A stretch of DNA of 14,476 bases from Bacteroidetes bacterium UBA4416 (lineage in GTDB: Bacteria; Bacteroidota; Bacteroidia; B-17B0; Aurantibacillaceae), in NCBI GenBank assembly GCA_002390745.1, contig DGQK01000014.1:44498-58973 (forward strand). The letters run 5' to 3'. Each line of letters begins with the position of its first letter. Within the stretch, counting starts at the first letter, position 1. The position numbers were made by a program, and so were the translations under genes. Below are positions 12,581 to 14,476 of the stretch, one piece after another. The notes under the pieces are model-generated. The model had not been told where the DNA came from. It saw only the letters and a list, made by a program, of their open reading frames with translations, and did no database searches.

Positions 12581-14476
12581 TTAATCTTTGAACAGGGTCA
12601 AAAAGCCTTTGTCGCTGTGGTCTTTACCACCGGAATCCGTATAATGAAGGATGTAGAAGTAGGTGCCGTCCGGCGCTGTTCCGGATCCCGTCCTGCCGTC
12701 CCAGAAGCCCTCAGGGGTATTCCACTCGTACATTTTGAGGCCCCAGCGGTCGAAGATGGCACAGCTCAGGGCTCTGAGGCCGGAGCTTCTGATCTTAAAC
12801 ACATCGTTCACGCCATCGTTGTTGGGCGTAAACACATTCGGGATCACAATCTCCGATTCGCCGACAACACGGATGCAGCGGCTGACGCTATCGTAACAGC
12901 CGGCCCTGGCAGCGATCAACCGGATGCAACAGGTGCCTGTATCCTTTAAGGTGACAGCGGCGTTTGTGGTGCTGAGCGTTGAGCCATCGCATAAGCTCCA
13001 TGTGTAAGCCAATGCATCCGAACTGGTATTGGTGAGTTCGATGACCGAGTTGCGCGGATAGGCCGCCAGTACAGGTGTTTCCTGGAAACCGGCCTGCACG
13101 TCGATCACGGCCACGGTGGCCACAAGCGGCTGAGCCATACAGCCCAGGCTGCTTTCTCCGGTGAGCGTATAGGTGCTTGTACTACCGGGCGACACAACCA
13201 GGGTATTGGATGACGTTCCGGAACCCAGCCAGGTGTAGCTATCAGCGCCTGTGGCAGTTAAGGTGGCCGATTGCCCGACACAGATCTCGGCGGGGTTGAC
13301 GCTGATCACCGGGGCTGCGGCAATATCAACACTTGCCGTAGCCTGTGCCTGGCAGATGCCGTTGGAAGCGCTTACGGTATATACGGTAGCTGCCGCGGGA
13401 CTCACCATAACGGTATTCCCGGTTTGCCCGGTGCTCCAGCTGTAGGTGGCGGCGCCGCTGGCATTGGCTGTAAGCGTTGCCGAAGCGCCGGCGCAGATGG
13501 TAGTAGAGCCTGGCGATAAACTCACCGCAGGAACAGGAACCACGCTGATGGTTATGACGGAAGCCGCGGTGCAGCCTCCCGTGCTTCCCAGGGTGGCATT
13601 TAAGGTATAGGTTGTTGTGCTTTGGGGCGAGGCAATCACGGTGGGCGATGTGTAGCTGCTTAAAGAGGCGCTGCCCCCGTCATTCCAGCTGTAGCTTGCC
13701 GTTCCGGGGGAAGAAGCCGTGAGCGTGGCTGAGCTGCCGGCGCAGATGAGTGTATTGCTGGCAGTGGCAGCGGTGCTAAAGGAGGTGATCACACTGACTG
13801 TGGTCACTGCCCAGCCGACGCAATAATAGCCGCTGGCGCCGGTATTGGCAATAACGGTATAGGTGGTGGTAACGGAGGGCGTTGCGGTAACGGCCTGGGA
13901 ATAAAAACCGCTGAGGCTGCTGCCCGAGCCGCCGTCGCTCCAGATATGGTACAGCGCATTTCCACCGGAGGCCGTGAGGGTGGTGCTTTGTCCGGCGCAA
14001 ATCAGGGTGTTTCCGGAAACGGAAACCGTATTGGCGTTAATGGCCACCGTAGAAACGGCCTGTGTGGTGCAGCTGCCAAGGGTGGCGGTTACCGTATAGA
14101 AGGAAAGCGCTGCGGGACTTACGGTAATGCTGCTGGTTGTTGCTCCGGTAGACCAGCTGTAGCTGCTGCCCGGTGGCGCTGCTGCCTGTAACGTGGCCGA
14201 GGTATTGGCGCAAATGGTGGGACTATTGACGGCAAGGAAGGGCGCAGCGCCGGTCACCGTATGCTTCTGGCTGGTGGCGCAGAGGCTGCCATCCAGCAGG
14301 CGCACCTGGTAGTCGCCGGTGCTCCCGGCGGGCACGCTGTAGGTAGGGCTTGTGGCACCGGCAATCGCCACGCCGTTGAGATACCATTGCCAGGTAGCAC
14401 CTGCTGTGACGGTGTTATTGGCACTGGCCGTCAGCACGATGTTATTGGTGCAGTAGTGGCCTGTGGGTGTGATGCC
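12581..14476 (-). CDS. Ig-like-repeat adhesin with CHU_C (type B) T9SS domain; 5' end outside window
   Basis: This is the C-terminal 631 residues of a large secreted surface protein. The frame is open through the right edge (GITPTGHYCTNN before the first in-window GTG), so that GTG is not the start. After an Ig-like segment (about 14-75) come five Ser/Thr-rich beta-sandwich repeats, at about 79-148, 150-230, 234-315, 317-385 and 389-459. Each has a (T)ICAG.SATLTA opening, a YSW core and a TTYTV.A closing strand. A PKD-like region with paired Cys (about 465-538) follows. The end is the gliding-motility-associated C-terminal domain (about 543-631): IPNVFTPNNDGVNDVFKI, the RWGLKMYEW strand and FWDGR...APDGTYFYIL. 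That domain routes cargo through the type IX system in Bacteroidota. Similar long repeat proteins (SprB-like) act in adhesion or gliding. The role here is inferred. Confidence 0.93.
   Translation of the reverse strand, partial: GITPTGHYCTNNIVLTASANNTVTAGATWQWYLNGVAIAGATSPTYSVPAGSTGDYQVRLLDGSLCATSQKHTVTGAAPFLAVNSPTICANTSATLQAAAPPGSSYSWSTGATTSSITVSPAALSFYTVTATLGSCTTQAVSTVAINANTVSVSGNTLICAGQSTTLTASGGNALYHIWSDGGSGSSLSGFYSQAVTATPSVTTTYTVIANTGASGYYCVGWAVTTVSVITSFSTAATASNTLICAGSSATLTASSPGTASYSWNDGGSASLSSYTSPTVIASPQSTTTYTLNATLGSTGGCTAASVITISVVPVPAVSLSPGSTTICAGASATLTANASGAATYSWSTGQTGNTVMVSPAAATVYTVSASNGICQAQATASVDIAAAPVISVNPAEICVGQSATLTATGADSYTWLGSGTSSNTLVVSPGSTSTYTLTGESSLGCMAQPLVATVAVIDVQAGFQETPVLAAYPRNSVIELTNTSSDALAYTWSLCDGSTLSTTNAAVTLKDTGTCCIRLIAARAGCYDSVSRCIRVVGESEIVIPNVFTPNNDGVNDVFKIRSSGLRALSCAIFDRWGLKMYEWNTPEGFWDGRTGSGTAPDGTYFYILHYTDSGGKDHSDKGFLTLFKD

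Overview
The window looks like chromosomal DNA of a gliding-type Bacteroidota, probably from the Chitinophagaceae or a close relative. The evidence is two different type IX secretion (T9SS) C-terminal signals (type A on the S74 protein; the CHU_C/gliding-associated type B on the Ig-repeat adhesin), Bacteroidota-style -7 boxes (TAnnTTTG), leaders without clear Shine-Dalgarno sites, a PF06580-type histidine kinase paired with a LytTR regulator, and a DUF2279 protein of the Bacteroidota form. The family placement is inference. I see no tRNA, rRNA, CRISPR array, insertion sequence or prophage.

Left part (1-2415). A XerC/D tyrosine recombinase on the minus strand faces away from aroQ (type II 3-dehydroquinate dehydratase). 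The 5' ends of the two genes appear to overlap. aroQ overlaps the next gene, a secreted OmpA-domain protein, by four bases. A hairpin terminator closes this side.

Middle (2416-6826). On the minus strand a membrane histidine kinase with an extracytoplasmic LamG-like domain overlaps a LytTR response regulator by four bases. A large secreted protein follows 88 bp downstream. It carries an Ig-like domain, an S74 intramolecular-chaperone domain, a coiled coil and a T9SS tail, and appears to have its own promoter. It is a reasonable candidate target of the two-component pair, but that link rests on position only.

Housekeeping block (6830-9348). yebC and recJ lie on the minus strand, separated by 104 bp that contain two related GC-rich dyads. 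Divergent from yebC is a small muconolactone-isomerase-like protein.

Right part (9766-14476). After the small gene lies a stranded 3' end of a T9SS cargo gene, with no gene attached, and then a strong bidirectional terminator. Further right on the minus strand are a metallo-beta-lactamase-fold hydrolase followed by a small secreted protein, a non-coding stretch with a 29-bp tandem repeat plus an inverted copy, a DUF2279 membrane/exported protein, and the 3' part of an Ig-repeat adhesin that runs off the window.

Most genes are recognisable families. The least routine signals are the stranded T9SS tail, the 29-bp repeat array, the recombinase/aroQ 5' overlap, the S74 plus T9SS domain order and the paired dyads. 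I found no convincing new multi-gene system.
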